Virus record (IMG/VR): IMGVR_UViG_3300033978_000352
Location: 1-28,335 of that record
Reading direction: 5' to 3' (one strand)
DNA: 28,335 bases
From: a virus
The translations under genes and the position numbers were made by a program. This document shows, in pieces, positions 7,782-14,644 of this stretch. Each line of letters opens with the position of its first letter. The first letter of the stretch is position 1. Below the pieces are notes generated by a model. The model saw nothing but the letters and a program-made list of their open reading frames with translations, was not told the origin of the DNA and made no database searches.

Positions 7782-8681
7782 TCAAACACACCGACAGTAA
7801 TTTTGGCGAATGTTACTGGTGTCCCAACTTCTTTAACCGTTGATTACTTAGTTCTTGGTGGCGGAGGTGGAGGTGGCGGTGAACTTGCTACAGGCTTTTG
7901 CGCTGGTGGTGGCGGTGCTGGTGGTATGCGTTGCACAGTAACCGCAACTGGTGGCGGTGGTTCTCTGCCTTCAGCATTATCGCTTTCTACTTACACAAAT
8001 TATGCAGTAGCCGTTGGGGCAGGTGGCGCTGGTGGTGTTACTCGTGCAAGTGGAACATCTGGTTCAGCAAGTTCATTTAGCACGGTTTCAGTATCTGGCG
8101 GTGGCGGAGGTGGAAGTCCAGATGGAGCAGGTTTAAACGGTGGTTGTGGTGGTGGAGGTGGTGGTGCTTTTAGCGCAACTTTAAAATCTGGTGGTACTGG
8201 AACAAGTAACGAAGGTTACGCAGGTGGAACAAATAGTTCAATAAACTCTGCTGGTGGTGGCGGTGGCACAAGTGCTGTCGGCACTAATAGCGTAAGTACT
8301 GGTTCGTCTGGTAATGGTGGAAACGGTACGGCTTCAAGCATTACTGGAACCTCCGTAACATACGGAGGAGGCGGTGGAGGAGGCGGAGGAAACTGGTCTA
8401 GCAACGGTATGGGCGGAACTGGTGGTGGCGGTAGCACAAGCAAATATGGTGATGCTGGTCGTGGTGCTGCAAATCTTGGTGGTGGCGGTGGCGGCTGTTC
8501 TGGCGGCGCTATTGACGGTAACGGTGGTCAAGGTGGAAGCGGTGTAGTTATTCTTCGCTACTCAGACGCTTATAGTATTCTTTTTGGTGCTGGTGTAGCA
8601 GGCGCAGAATCGGCTGCATCGGGCGGATATAAGCGAGCAACCATTTATACTGGTTCTGGAAATGTTAGTTGGTATCAATAA
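7749..8681 (+). CDS. Glycine-rich putative tail adhesin G4 (type B)
   Basis: This 310-residue type B protein starts MAARLMGYVSASNTPT, identical to G6. LTVDYLVLGGGGGGGG enters the Gly-rich core. The C-terminus GVVILRYSD...GAESAASGGYKRATI...VSWYQ is shared with G6 and, more distantly, G1. The core differs from G6 in the order and spacing of Gly blocks, so the ends are conserved and the middle varies, as expected of receptor-binding variants. Its TAA overlaps the S4 ATG (TAATG). Confidence 0.7.
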   Translation: MAARLMGYVSASNTPTVILANVTGVPTSLTVDYLVLGGGGGGGGELATGFCAGGGGAGGMRCTVTATGGGGSLPSALSLSTYTNYAVAVGAGGAGGVTRASGTSGSASSFSTVSVSGGGGGGSPDGAGLNGGCGGGGGGAFSATLKSGGTGTSNEGYAGGTNSSINSAGGGGGTSAVGTNSVSTGSSGNGGNGTASSITGTSVTYGGGGGGGGGNWSSNGMGGTGGGGSTSKYGDAGRGAANLGGGGGGCSGGAIDGNGGQGGSGVVILRYSDAYSILFGAGVAGAESAASGGYKRATIYTGSGNVSWYQ

Positions 8682-8959
8682 TGGCTCATTACGCATTTCT
8701 TGATGGAAACAATGTCGTTGTCAAAGTAATTGTTGGCATTGACGAAACACAAACACAAGTTGATACTGACGGCAAAGTTGTTGGCGGTTCAACAGAAGCG
8801 TGGGAAAAGTTTTATGAATCGCAAGCAATACATCTAGGTTTAACCTGCAAACGCACCTCATACAACGGGAACATTCGTGGCAGATACGCAGGTATCGGTT
8901 ACACCTATGACGCTGTTGCTGACGAGTTCATCGCACCTGTTATCGAGAGTGAGGTTTAA
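8681..8959 (+). CDS. Short partner protein S4 of glycine-rich adhesin
   Basis: The start is taken at the ATG of the TAATG overlap with G4, giving the MAHYAFLDGNNVVVKVIVG N-terminus that nearly matches S6; an upstream in-frame start at 8669 would lie inside G4. The 92-residue protein has an insert absent from S2, S3 and S5 (GGSTEAWEKFYESQ...GLTCKRTSYNGNIRGRYAGIGYTYD) and the short APVIESEV tail. The last codons provide the GTGAGG ribosome site of G5. Function is unknown; the pairing with a type B adhesin is consistent across S1, S4 and S6. Confidence 0.65.
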   Translation: MAHYAFLDGNNVVVKVIVGIDETQTQVDTDGKVVGGSTEAWEKFYESQAIHLGLTCKRTSYNGNIRGRYAGIGYTYDAVADEFIAPVIESEV

Positions 8960-8961
8960 CT

Positions 8962-9837
8962 ATGCCGAACAGGCGTGAACTCGGATATGTGAGTGCTGGA
9001 AGCACAAGCACTATTGTTGCTACTACAGGTTATGGTGTGGCGACTGGTGGCACTTCAAGTTCTATAACTGTTTCTTCACAGAACTGTACGCTTCTAACTT
9101 TTACGAGCGACAGCAATCTTGTTGTTACTACAGCAGGTTTGTTTGACGTTTTGCTTGTCGGTGGTGGCGGTGGCGGTCACGCTGGTTCGAGTTTATATGG
9201 CGGCGGCGGTGCGGGTGGCGGTGCTGTAGTTGGCATAAATTCTGCAACCACAATTTATTTGACTGCCGCTACTTATGCCGTTGATGTTGGTGCTGGTGGT
9301 GCTGGTGCTGGTGGCGCAAATAGCGCAACAACAGGGTTAGGTAGTTCTGTTGGAAGTGTAATTGCTTGTGCTGGTGGCGGTTCAACAGGTGCAGTTGCAC
9401 AAGCAGGCCAAAAAGATAGTGCAGGCGGTTCAGGAGCAGGCGGTTCAGCAGGTGCTACAGGTGCAGTTAGTTTGGAATTAGCAAACGGCAACAACGGCGG
9501 CAACGGCGGAAGCACAGCAGAATTTACGGGTGGCGGTGGCGGTGGTGCAGGTGGCGTTGGCGGCAATGGCGGCGCAACTAATGGGGGCACAGGCGGAAAC
9601 GGTATTGACATTTCACCGTTTATAACTGGTGCAACATATTATGCGGGTGCAGGCGGTGGCGGTGGCGGTAAAACAACTGGTGGCACGGCTGGAAATGGTG
9701 GCGTTGCAGGTAAAACTACAGGCAACGGCAACGCAGGCGTAAATTATGGTGCTGGTGGTGGGTCGTGTGCAAATAGTTCAGGTAGCACAGGTGGCGCAGG
9801 TGCGGCTGGGGTTGTTTATGTCAGGTTTAAAGTATGA
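8962..9837 (+). CDS. Glycine-rich putative tail adhesin G5 (type A)
   Basis: This 291-residue type A protein starts MPNRRELGYVSAG, as in G3. It has the YGVATGGTSSSITV...LLTFTSDSNLVVTTAGLFDVLLVGGGG block and ends AGVVYVRFKV. Part of its C-terminal half (GNGIDISPFITGATYYAGAGGGGGG) closely resembles the second unit of G3, so these two share a recent ancestor. The final GTA TGA codons overlap the S5 start by 4 bp (ATGA), giving translational coupling. The adhesin role is inferred. Confidence 0.7.
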   Translation: MPNRRELGYVSAGSTSTIVATTGYGVATGGTSSSITVSSQNCTLLTFTSDSNLVVTTAGLFDVLLVGGGGGGHAGSSLYGGGGAGGGAVVGINSATTIYLTAATYAVDVGAGGAGAGGANSATTGLGSSVGSVIACAGGGSTGAVAQAGQKDSAGGSGAGGSAGATGAVSLELANGNNGGNGGSTAEFTGGGGGGAGGVGGNGGATNGGTGGNGIDISPFITGATYYAGAGGGGGGKTTGGTAGNGGVAGKTTGNGNAGVNYGAGGGSCANSSGSTGGAGAAGVVYVRFKV

Positions 9838-10058
9838 AAACTTTTTTTGCTCAACTTAACGATGACAATGTTGTTATCGATGTTCATTGTGTTACACAAG
9901 AGTTTTTGGAAGCGAACCCTGACCGCTATCAGGGCACTTGGGTTGAAACTTTTTTTGATACAGCAGGCAAAACTTATGCTGGTATCGGCTGGACATATGA
10001 TGAGGCGACACAAGATTTTGTTGCACCACCAAGTCCTGTTATCGAGAGTGAGGTTTAG
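9834..10058 (+). CDS. Short partner protein S5 of glycine-rich adhesin
   Basis: This 74-residue protein overlaps G5 by 4 bp (ATGA). Its body (DDNVVIDVHCV..EFLEANPDRY.GTWVETFFDTAGKTYAGIGWTYDEATQDF) is the closest relative of the S3 N-terminal half, but it ends with the short APPSPVIESEV tail. It lacks the MAHFA start, beginning MKTFFAQL instead. The C-terminal codons carry the ribosome site of G6 and join the second copy of the 46-bp repeat. No catalytic motif is visible and the role is unknown. Confidence 0.65.
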   Translation: MKTFFAQLNDDNVVIDVHCVTQEFLEANPDRYQGTWVETFFDTAGKTYAGIGWTYDEATQDFVAPPSPVIESEV

Positions 10059-10094
10059 TTTATGGCTGCAAGGTTGATGGGTTATGTTTCGGCT
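10049..10094 (+). repeat. 46-bp exact direct repeat, copy 2
   Basis: This copy is identical to 7736-7781 and spans the S5 stop, the G6 ribosome site and the first G6 codons. The two copies are about 2.3 kb apart in direct orientation and flank G4-S4-G5-S5, so recombination between them would delete or duplicate that block. Confidence 0.9.
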
Positions 10095-10955
10095 AGCAAC
10101 ACACCGACAATCGTAAGTGCTGTTGGTGGCATAACTGTTGATTATCTTGTTATCGGCGGTGGCGGTTCAGGCGGAGCATTTGATATTCCTCTTGATGGTT
10201 ATTTTACTGGAAATAACGGAAATGCAAGCATATTCTCAACCATTGTTTCTCGTGGCGGTGGTGGTGGCGGTAAATATCAAAATGGAAACGGTTTAGCAGG
10301 CGGTTCTGGTGGTGGTGCTGGTGGTGGCACAACTGGTGTTGGCGGAACTGGTGAAAGTGGTCAAGGTTTTGCAGGTGGCGTAAATACTACTGGAACTAAC
10401 GGCGGTGGTGGTGGTGGCGGTGCTGGTGCGGTTGGTGGTGTCGGTGCAAACGGTGCTGGTGGTGCTGGTGTAGCAAACGACATTACTGGAACATCTGTTA
10501 CTCGTGCTGGTGGCGGTGGTGGTGGCGCAAGCGGAGCAGGTGGTTCGGGCGGTGGCGGTGCTGCTGCTTCGGGTGGCACGAATGCAGGTGCTGGCACAGT
10601 CAATACAGGTAGTGGTGGTGGTGCTTCACTCGTATCAGGAACTGCTGGTCACGGTGGCGGTGGTGCTGGTGGGTTTCGTTCAACAGTTACAGCAACAGGC
10701 GGTGGCGGTAGTTTAGAAACCCCACTTGATATTTCGCCTTCAACCAATGTTGTTGTTTCGGTTGGTGCGGGTGGTGCAAAAATAGATACAACAGGTGACT
10801 CTGGTGCAGGCGGTAGTGGTGTAGTGATACTTCGCTATTCAGATTCAAGAACGATTACTTTCGGAACAGGTTTAACTGGCACGGAAAGCGCAGCAAGCGG
10901 TGGATACAAACGGGCAACAATTACGGCTGGCACGGGATATGTGAGTTGGGCATAA
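10062..10955 (+). CDS. Glycine-rich putative tail adhesin G6 (type B)
   Basis: This 297-residue type B protein starts MAARLMGYVSASNTPT. ITVDYLVIGGGGSGG enters the core and the end is GVVILRYSDSRTITFG...GYKRATI...YVSWA, closely matching G4. The order of core blocks is permuted relative to G4: the GAGGFRSTVTATGGGGSLE segment that comes early in G4 (as GAGGMRCTVTATGGGG) lies near residues 205-225 here. That rearrangement fits recombination between Gly-coding repeats. Its TAA overlaps the S6 ATG (TAATG). A receptor-binding function is inferred. Confidence 0.7.
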   Translation: MAARLMGYVSASNTPTIVSAVGGITVDYLVIGGGGSGGAFDIPLDGYFTGNNGNASIFSTIVSRGGGGGGKYQNGNGLAGGSGGGAGGGTTGVGGTGESGQGFAGGVNTTGTNGGGGGGGAGAVGGVGANGAGGAGVANDITGTSVTRAGGGGGGASGAGGSGGGGAAASGGTNAGAGTVNTGSGGGASLVSGTAGHGGGGAGGFRSTVTATGGGGSLETPLDISPSTNVVVSVGAGGAKIDTTGDSGAGGSGVVILRYSDSRTITFGTGLTGTESAASGGYKRATITAGTGYVSWA

Positions 10956-11320
10956 TGGCACATTACGCATATTTAGATAGCAACAATGTTGTGGTCAAAG
11001 TTTTGACAGGCGTTGATGAAACAGTTACACAAAACGGTGTTGGCGGTTCTTCGGAGGCGTGGGAACAGTTTTATGAAAGCCTAGAATGGAACGCAGGTCT
11101 GACCTGTAAACGAACTTCATACAACGGCAACATTCGCAAACGATACGCAGGCATTGGCTTTATTTATCTGCCTGATGCTGATGTGTTCGTCTTACCACAA
11201 CCATACGGTTCGTGGACTCTAGATGCCAACTACGATTGGCAACCACCAACACCGAAGCCTGATGGCAACTATAGATGGTTTGAACCAAACCAAGTGTGGA
11301 TAGAAATTGTTGAGTCGTAG
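10955..11320 (+). CDS. Short partner protein S6 of glycine-rich adhesin
   Basis: The start is placed at the TAATG overlap with G6; a start at 10946 would lie inside G6. The 121-residue protein joins an N-terminal half like S4 (MAHYAYLDSNNVVVKV, EAWEQFYES, GLTCKRTSYNGNIRKRYAGIG) to a C-terminal half like S1 (YLPDADVFVLPQPYGSWTLD...DWQPPTPKP). The nucleotide similarity to the 3' end of S1 continues past the stop into repeat R3/R1, so the duplicated segment includes the downstream non-coding part. It is the last gene of the cassette array. Function is unknown. Confidence 0.65.
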   Translation: MAHYAYLDSNNVVVKVLTGVDETVTQNGVGGSSEAWEQFYESLEWNAGLTCKRTSYNGNIRKRYAGIGFIYLPDADVFVLPQPYGSWTLDANYDWQPPTPKPDGNYRWFEPNQVWIEIVES

Positions 11321-11336
11321 ATGTGGGTCGCAATTT

Positions 11337-11366
11337 AACTAGGTGACTGATACCGCTACCAGCAAT
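11337..11366 (+). repeat. Intergenic repeat copy R3
   Basis: AACTAGGTGACTGATACCGC and the following 10 bases match R1 (1611-1640) at all but two internal positions plus the last base. It lies 16 bp after the S6 stop, at the end of the adhesin array, just as R1 lies at the end of the G1-S1 cassette. Confidence 0.65.
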
Positions 11367-11407
11367 CCTTTAGTTTTCCGTAAAAGCAGCGAAAAGCTAC
11401 TTGAGAG

Positions 11408-11413
11408 TATAAT
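11408..11413 (+). promoter_or_regulatory. Possible -10 element before the two-domain glycosyltransferase gene
   Basis: A consensus TATAAT lies 30 bp upstream of the ATG at 11444, in a 123-bp gap that follows repeat R3. I see no good -35 hexamer at 16-18 bp. The position suits a promoter for the glycosyltransferase-methyltransferase pair. Confidence 0.4.
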
Positions 11414-11443
11414 ATAGACGATAAGACGCGTGGGAGAAAACGT

Positions 11444-13183
11444 ATGAAGATCGCTGTATACACAATAGCGCTAAACGAGCAAAAATTTGTAAAGCCTTGG
11501 TATGAATCGGCAAAGGATGCGGACTACCTGTTGATCGCTGACACTGGATCTACCGACGACACAGTAGAAACGGCTCGCGAACTGGGAATCAACGTAGTGT
11601 CAATCTGTGTTAGGCCTTGGCGATTTGACGATGCAAGAAATGCGTCATTGGCCATGATTCCAGCTGACATCGACTACTGCATCGCTCTTGACATGGACGA
11701 GGTGTTAGTCGCCGGCTGGAGAGAACACTTTGAAAAGACACCGCCGGGAGTGACTCGCCCAAGATACAAGTACGTGTGGAACTGGAATCCAGACGGCACC
11801 GAAGGCTTAGTTTATGGCGCGGACAAGGCTCACGCAAGAAAAGGATATCGTTGGCGACACCCAGTGCATGAGGTGTTGAGTCCAACTGATGGAGAGGTGC
11901 AGAGTTGGATTGGAATGCAGATTCATCATTTTGCTGATCATTCAAAGTCGCGCGGACAGTACCTTCCTCTTCTTAAGAAAGCAGTTGATGAACTTCCAAA
12001 CGACGATCGCAACGCGTATTACTACGCTCGTGAGTTGTTTTTTCACGGTCAAAGCGATCAAGCATTGACAGAGTTCAAGCGACACCTCGCTCTTCCAACG
12101 GCGCAGTGGCGTCCCGAGCGCGCGGCGTCGATGCGCTATCTTGCGAAGGTAGAAACGTCGGAGGCTGAGACCTGGCTTCTACGCGCGTGCGCAGAGGCGC
12201 CGGATTTTCGCGAGCCGTGGGTAGAGCTTGCGAGTCATTACTATGGCAAGAAACAGTGGGCGAACAGTTTGGCCGCGGCGCAACGTGCACTCGCGATAAA
12301 AGAAAAGCCGCTGCTGTATCTTTGCGATGCATACTCGTGGGGCGCGGCTCCGCACGATTTTGCCGCGATCGCGTCTTCGTACCTAGGCCAAAAGAAACAG
12401 GCGATCGACTACTGCCATGACGCGCTTCGCATCGAGCCTAACAACGAGCGCATGCAGGGGAACATGTCTCTGATGCTGCGCGATCATTACTATGAAAAGA
12501 TCACCGCGGTTATTCCAACTAAATCAAACGTAGACGGAGCTCTAGATGTCATCGATCGTCTTCAAAAAGACGGTCAGGTAGAGACAATCGTGGTTGTTGC
12601 TGACGGACCTGACGCCTTTGCAACGTATGAAAAGTTGCTTGCCGACAAGAAAAACGTCGTGCTAAAACAGGTAAAGCTCGGCGCCGGTATTCACGTCATG
12701 TGGAATCTTGGCATCGATGTCGCGATCGAAAAAGGCACAGGAGCAGTATTCATAAATGACGATGTAATTCTTGGAGATCACTGCGCTGGAGCACTGGCGT
12801 CCCTACTTGAGTACGACAAGTCAATTGGAATTGCCTGTGCGGGATATGACTATCGTAAGTTTACAGACATCGTTCAAGATGTGAACACCGTGTGCAACGG
12901 TCGCTATGACGGCACCGGCGGACTTGCTGGATTCTGCATGGCGCTGTCAAAAGATCTTACTAAGACATGGCGCTTCGATGAGTCAATGAAGTGGTGGTAC
13001 GGCGACAATGACGTGTTGAACTGGGTTCTTAGGACTCAAAAACGTCGCGCGGTTATTACAAGTGTAGCTCGCTGTAGCGGCAACAGCTCAAGTACGATTG
13101 AAAATGATCCGCCAGACAACTTTGTTCAAACTGTTCAAAACGATAAGTTGAAATTTTACATTAAATGGAACATTGAGGACTGA
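11444..13183 (+). CDS. Two-domain GT-A glycosyltransferase with central TPR-like helices
   Basis: This 579-residue protein follows a GGGAG ribosome site. Domain 1 (about 1-170) is a GT2-like GT-A fold: IALNEQ at 8-13, DTGSTDDT at 33-40 and an ALDMDE motif with D83-x-D85 as the metal/nucleotide-sugar DXD. Residues of about 185-350 are TPR-like (RALAIKEKPLLYLCDAYS, DALRIEPNNE). Domain 2 (about 355-575) is a second GT-A fold with VIPTKSN, FINDDV (D439-D440) and GDND (D521, D523). It probably adds sugars to a virion protein, possibly the adjacent adhesins, or builds a glycan with two activities; the substrate is not known. DNA-base glycosylation is less likely given its place in the structural operon. 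Confidence 0.75.
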   Translation: MKIAVYTIALNEQKFVKPWYESAKDADYLLIADTGSTDDTVETARELGINVVSICVRPWRFDDARNASLAMIPADIDYCIALDMDEVLVAGWREHFEKTPPGVTRPRYKYVWNWNPDGTEGLVYGADKAHARKGYRWRHPVHEVLSPTDGEVQSWIGMQIHHFADHSKSRGQYLPLLKKAVDELPNDDRNAYYYARELFFHGQSDQALTEFKRHLALPTAQWRPERAASMRYLAKVETSEAETWLLRACAEAPDFREPWVELASHYYGKKQWANSLAAAQRALAIKEKPLLYLCDAYSWGAAPHDFAAIASSYLGQKKQAIDYCHDALRIEPNNERMQGNMSLMLRDHYYEKITAVIPTKSNVDGALDVIDRLQKDGQVETIVVVADGPDAFATYEKLLADKKNVVLKQVKLGAGIHVMWNLGIDVAIEKGTGAVFINDDVILGDHCAGALASLLEYDKSIGIACAGYDYRKFTDIVQDVNTVCNGRYDGTGGLAGFCMALSKDLTKTWRFDESMKWWYGDNDVLNWVLRTQKRRAVITSVARCSGNSSSTIENDPPDNFVQTVQNDKLKFYIKWNIED

Positions 13184-13184
13184 C

Positions 13185-13700
13185 ATGCATGGCAATGTAA
13201 TGAACTGGGTAGCACGGTGCTTGGACCTGCGAAAGACGCTAGTCTCAAAGAGCACATCGGCGCGCGTGCTTGAAATTGGCAGCTTGGATATAAATGGAAG
13301 TGTTAGGCCGCTGTTTGCAAACACGATCTCGGACGGTGGATTATTCTTTGGAATCGACGTGCAAGAAGGTCCGGGCGTTGATCTTGTCGCTGATGCCAGC
13401 GTCTATAAAAGCGATGTTCAGTACGATGTAGTAGTTTGCGCTGAGGTATTTGAACATACTGCTGTCTGGCCAAAGATCGTTAAAAATGCGCACTCACTAC
13501 TTGTTCCAGGTGGAATGTTTATCGCGACTATGGCCGGTGAAGGACGACCGCCACACTCGGCTATTGATGAAAATCCAATTCGCAGCTGGGAATACTACAA
13601 AAACGTCACTAAGACAGACCTTGAAAAACAACTTGCAATTTTTTCAGATTTTAAGGTTGACGTAGTTGATACTGATACTAGATGCTGGGCTTTAAAGTAG
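13185..13700 (+). CDS. Class I SAM-dependent methyltransferase
   Basis: The start chosen is the ATG at 13185, preceded by GAGGACTGAC; a TTG start at 13173 would overlap the glycosyltransferase and is less likely. The 171-residue protein has the SAM-binding motif RVLEIGSLDINGS (about residues 25-37), an acidic strand end FFGIDVQEG, YDVVVCAEVFEHT (motif IV region) and LLVPGGMFIATMAGEG, as in Methyltransf_11-type enzymes. It lacks DNA-methylase motifs such as DPPY or PC. It begins 1 bp after the glycosyltransferase stop, so it may act in the same glycan- or protein-modification pathway. Its 3' end overlaps the convergent WhiB gene by 23 bp. Confidence 0.75.
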   Translation: MHGNVMNWVARCLDLRKTLVSKSTSARVLEIGSLDINGSVRPLFANTISDGGLFFGIDVQEGPGVDLVADASVYKSDVQYDVVVCAEVFEHTAVWPKIVKNAHSLLVPGGMFIATMAGEGRPPHSAIDENPIRSWEYYKNVTKTDLEKQLAIFSDFKVDVVDTDTRCWALK

Positions 13701-14211
13701 ACTTTTTACTTTTCTTAGTCTTAGTTTTTTCGCGTTCTACTTTCTTTTTCTTAGCACGTGCGGCGCGTTCTGCATGATAAGCGATCACCGCATTGGCACT
13801 CGTTCTGCTGCGCCATGTGAATTCGCAAGTTGAGCACCGCACAAGTTTCATTGTTGTCCATCTGCCTCCTTCTGGGGACTCTGCAACAACAACTTCTAGT
13901 TTGTCGGGCCTCGCTGCGCAATACGGACAGTTAGGAAACCGCTGTCTACGAGCTTCTTTACCTTCTTGGTTCACAGAAAGCGCACGTCTAAGTTCGCCTT
14001 CATCTTTTCCGCCCCAAATTCCCCATATCTGTTTGTTTTCAAGAGCGTACTTTAAACAGTCACTGCGTGCTTCACATCCGTAACACAGGTTCTTGGCATC
14101 GTATTTTTCTCGTGGCTCGTTAGAGAAGAAGAATTTGCTGAGATGTTTATGCTCAGGCTCTGCGCACTTCGCGCTGTCTTGCCAGTCAGTTTGGCTTAAC
14201 CTGTGCTTCAA
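13678..14211 (-). CDS. WhiB-family Fe-S regulator fused to a C-terminal zinc ribbon
   Basis: This 177-residue protein begins with TTG inside a TTGA overlap with the upstream gene; no ATG or GTG lies nearby. WhiB domain: C16, then C43-x2-C46-x5-C52, the [4Fe-4S] ligand set, followed by GIWGGKDEGELRR (64-76), the WhiB turn that contacts the sigma factor. Residues 95-129 add a CPYC...CSTC zinc ribbon (C95, C98, C126, C129), and the tail is Lys/Arg-rich. WhiB proteins bind the primary sigma factor and alter transcription, so this is likely a phage regulator of early or host genes. The added ribbon and basic tail are unusual and could bind DNA. It is the last gene of the minus-strand block. Confidence 0.88.
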   Translation of the reverse strand: MKHRLSQTDWQDSAKCAEPEHKHLSKFFFSNEPREKYDAKNLCYGCEARSDCLKYALENKQIWGIWGGKDEGELRRALSVNQEGKEARRQRFPNCPYCAARPDKLEVVVAESPEGGRWTTMKLVRCSTCEFTWRSRTSANAVIAYHAERAARAKKKKVEREKTKTKKSKKSTLKPSI

Positions 14212-14546
14212 GAGAACTCAACCCAAGTAACTTCAATGATATCGTCCACGTAGTTTCCGTCAGGAGTTTCTCCCAGTTCGTCACACACTGAATAGTCGAT
14301 TTCACCATCTACTTCTCCGGCGTACCCTTGAATAACAGAAGCAGCCTCAGCAAGTCTGTACCCGTCTCCAAGAGATACTGCAGAGCCATCTCGTTGAAGT
14401 GATGAAGCAAGCGCGCGGCGAACAACATCGTGCTCTAGGTCAACATGACCTTCAGTGAAAAATACTAGACTCGAGCTAGTTAAAGGAGAATAAGAATAGC
14501 CAGTCCACTCCCACCATAGGCATTCTCCAACACGCGAGTCTTTCAT
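14208..14546 (-). CDS. Unknown acidic phage protein upstream of WhiB
   Basis: This 112-residue acidic protein has many Asp/Glu and several aromatic residues at the N-terminus (ECLWWEWTGYSYSPL). The middle, VDLEHDVVRRALASSLQ, looks helical; the end, VDDIIEVTWVEF, looks like a beta strand. I do not recognise a family. Its stop overlaps the start of the WhiB gene by 4 bp, so the two are co-translated and it may act in the same regulatory step. It begins after a 98-bp non-coding gap with a possible promoter only 11 bp upstream. Confidence 0.6.
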   Translation of the reverse strand: MKDSRVGECLWWEWTGYSYSPLTSSSLVFFTEGHVDLEHDVVRRALASSLQRDGSAVSLGDGYRLAEAASVIQGYAGEVDGEIDYSVCDELGETPDGNYVDDIIEVTWVEFS

Positions 14547-14556
14547 ACGTATTCAT

Positions 14557-14562
14557 ATTGTA
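14557..14562 (-). promoter_or_regulatory. Possible -10 element for the unknown gene-whiB unit
   Basis: On the minus strand TACAAT lies 10-11 bp before the ATG at 14546, which would give a nearly leaderless transcript, common in Actinobacteria. No ribosome site is seen before that ATG, in keeping with this. No clear -35 is visible. Confidence 0.3.
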
Positions 14563-14596
14563 TCTCATGTCATCTAAGAAAAGTGATTGAAACTAT

Positions 14597-14617
14597 ACCG
14601 CAAAATATGTCTGCGGT
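14597..14617 (-). terminator. Possible weak hairpin after the glycosylase-like gene
   Basis: ACCGCA and TGCGGT form a perfect 6-bp stem with a 9-nt loop about 28 bp after the stop at 14645 on the minus strand. The following bases are only mildly T-rich, so termination is uncertain. Confidence 0.3.
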
Positions 14618-14644
14618 TAAACTGAGTGAACTGAGTGGCTAGTC

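Noticed and set aside
4926-9611. Long antisense frames rich in proline opposite the glycine-rich genes
   Set aside because: GGN-rich codons read backwards give CCN proline codons, so these frames follow automatically from the Gly repeats; none has a ribosome site or operon context.
12075-12420. Frames on both strands inside the central part of the two-domain glycosyltransferase gene
   Set aside because: They arise from the GC-rich stretch; the plus-strand glycosyltransferase frame is continuous with clear TPR-like pattern.
13173-13184. TTG start for the methyltransferase
   Set aside because: It lies inside the preceding gene, and the ATG at 13185 has a properly spaced GAGGA ribosome site.
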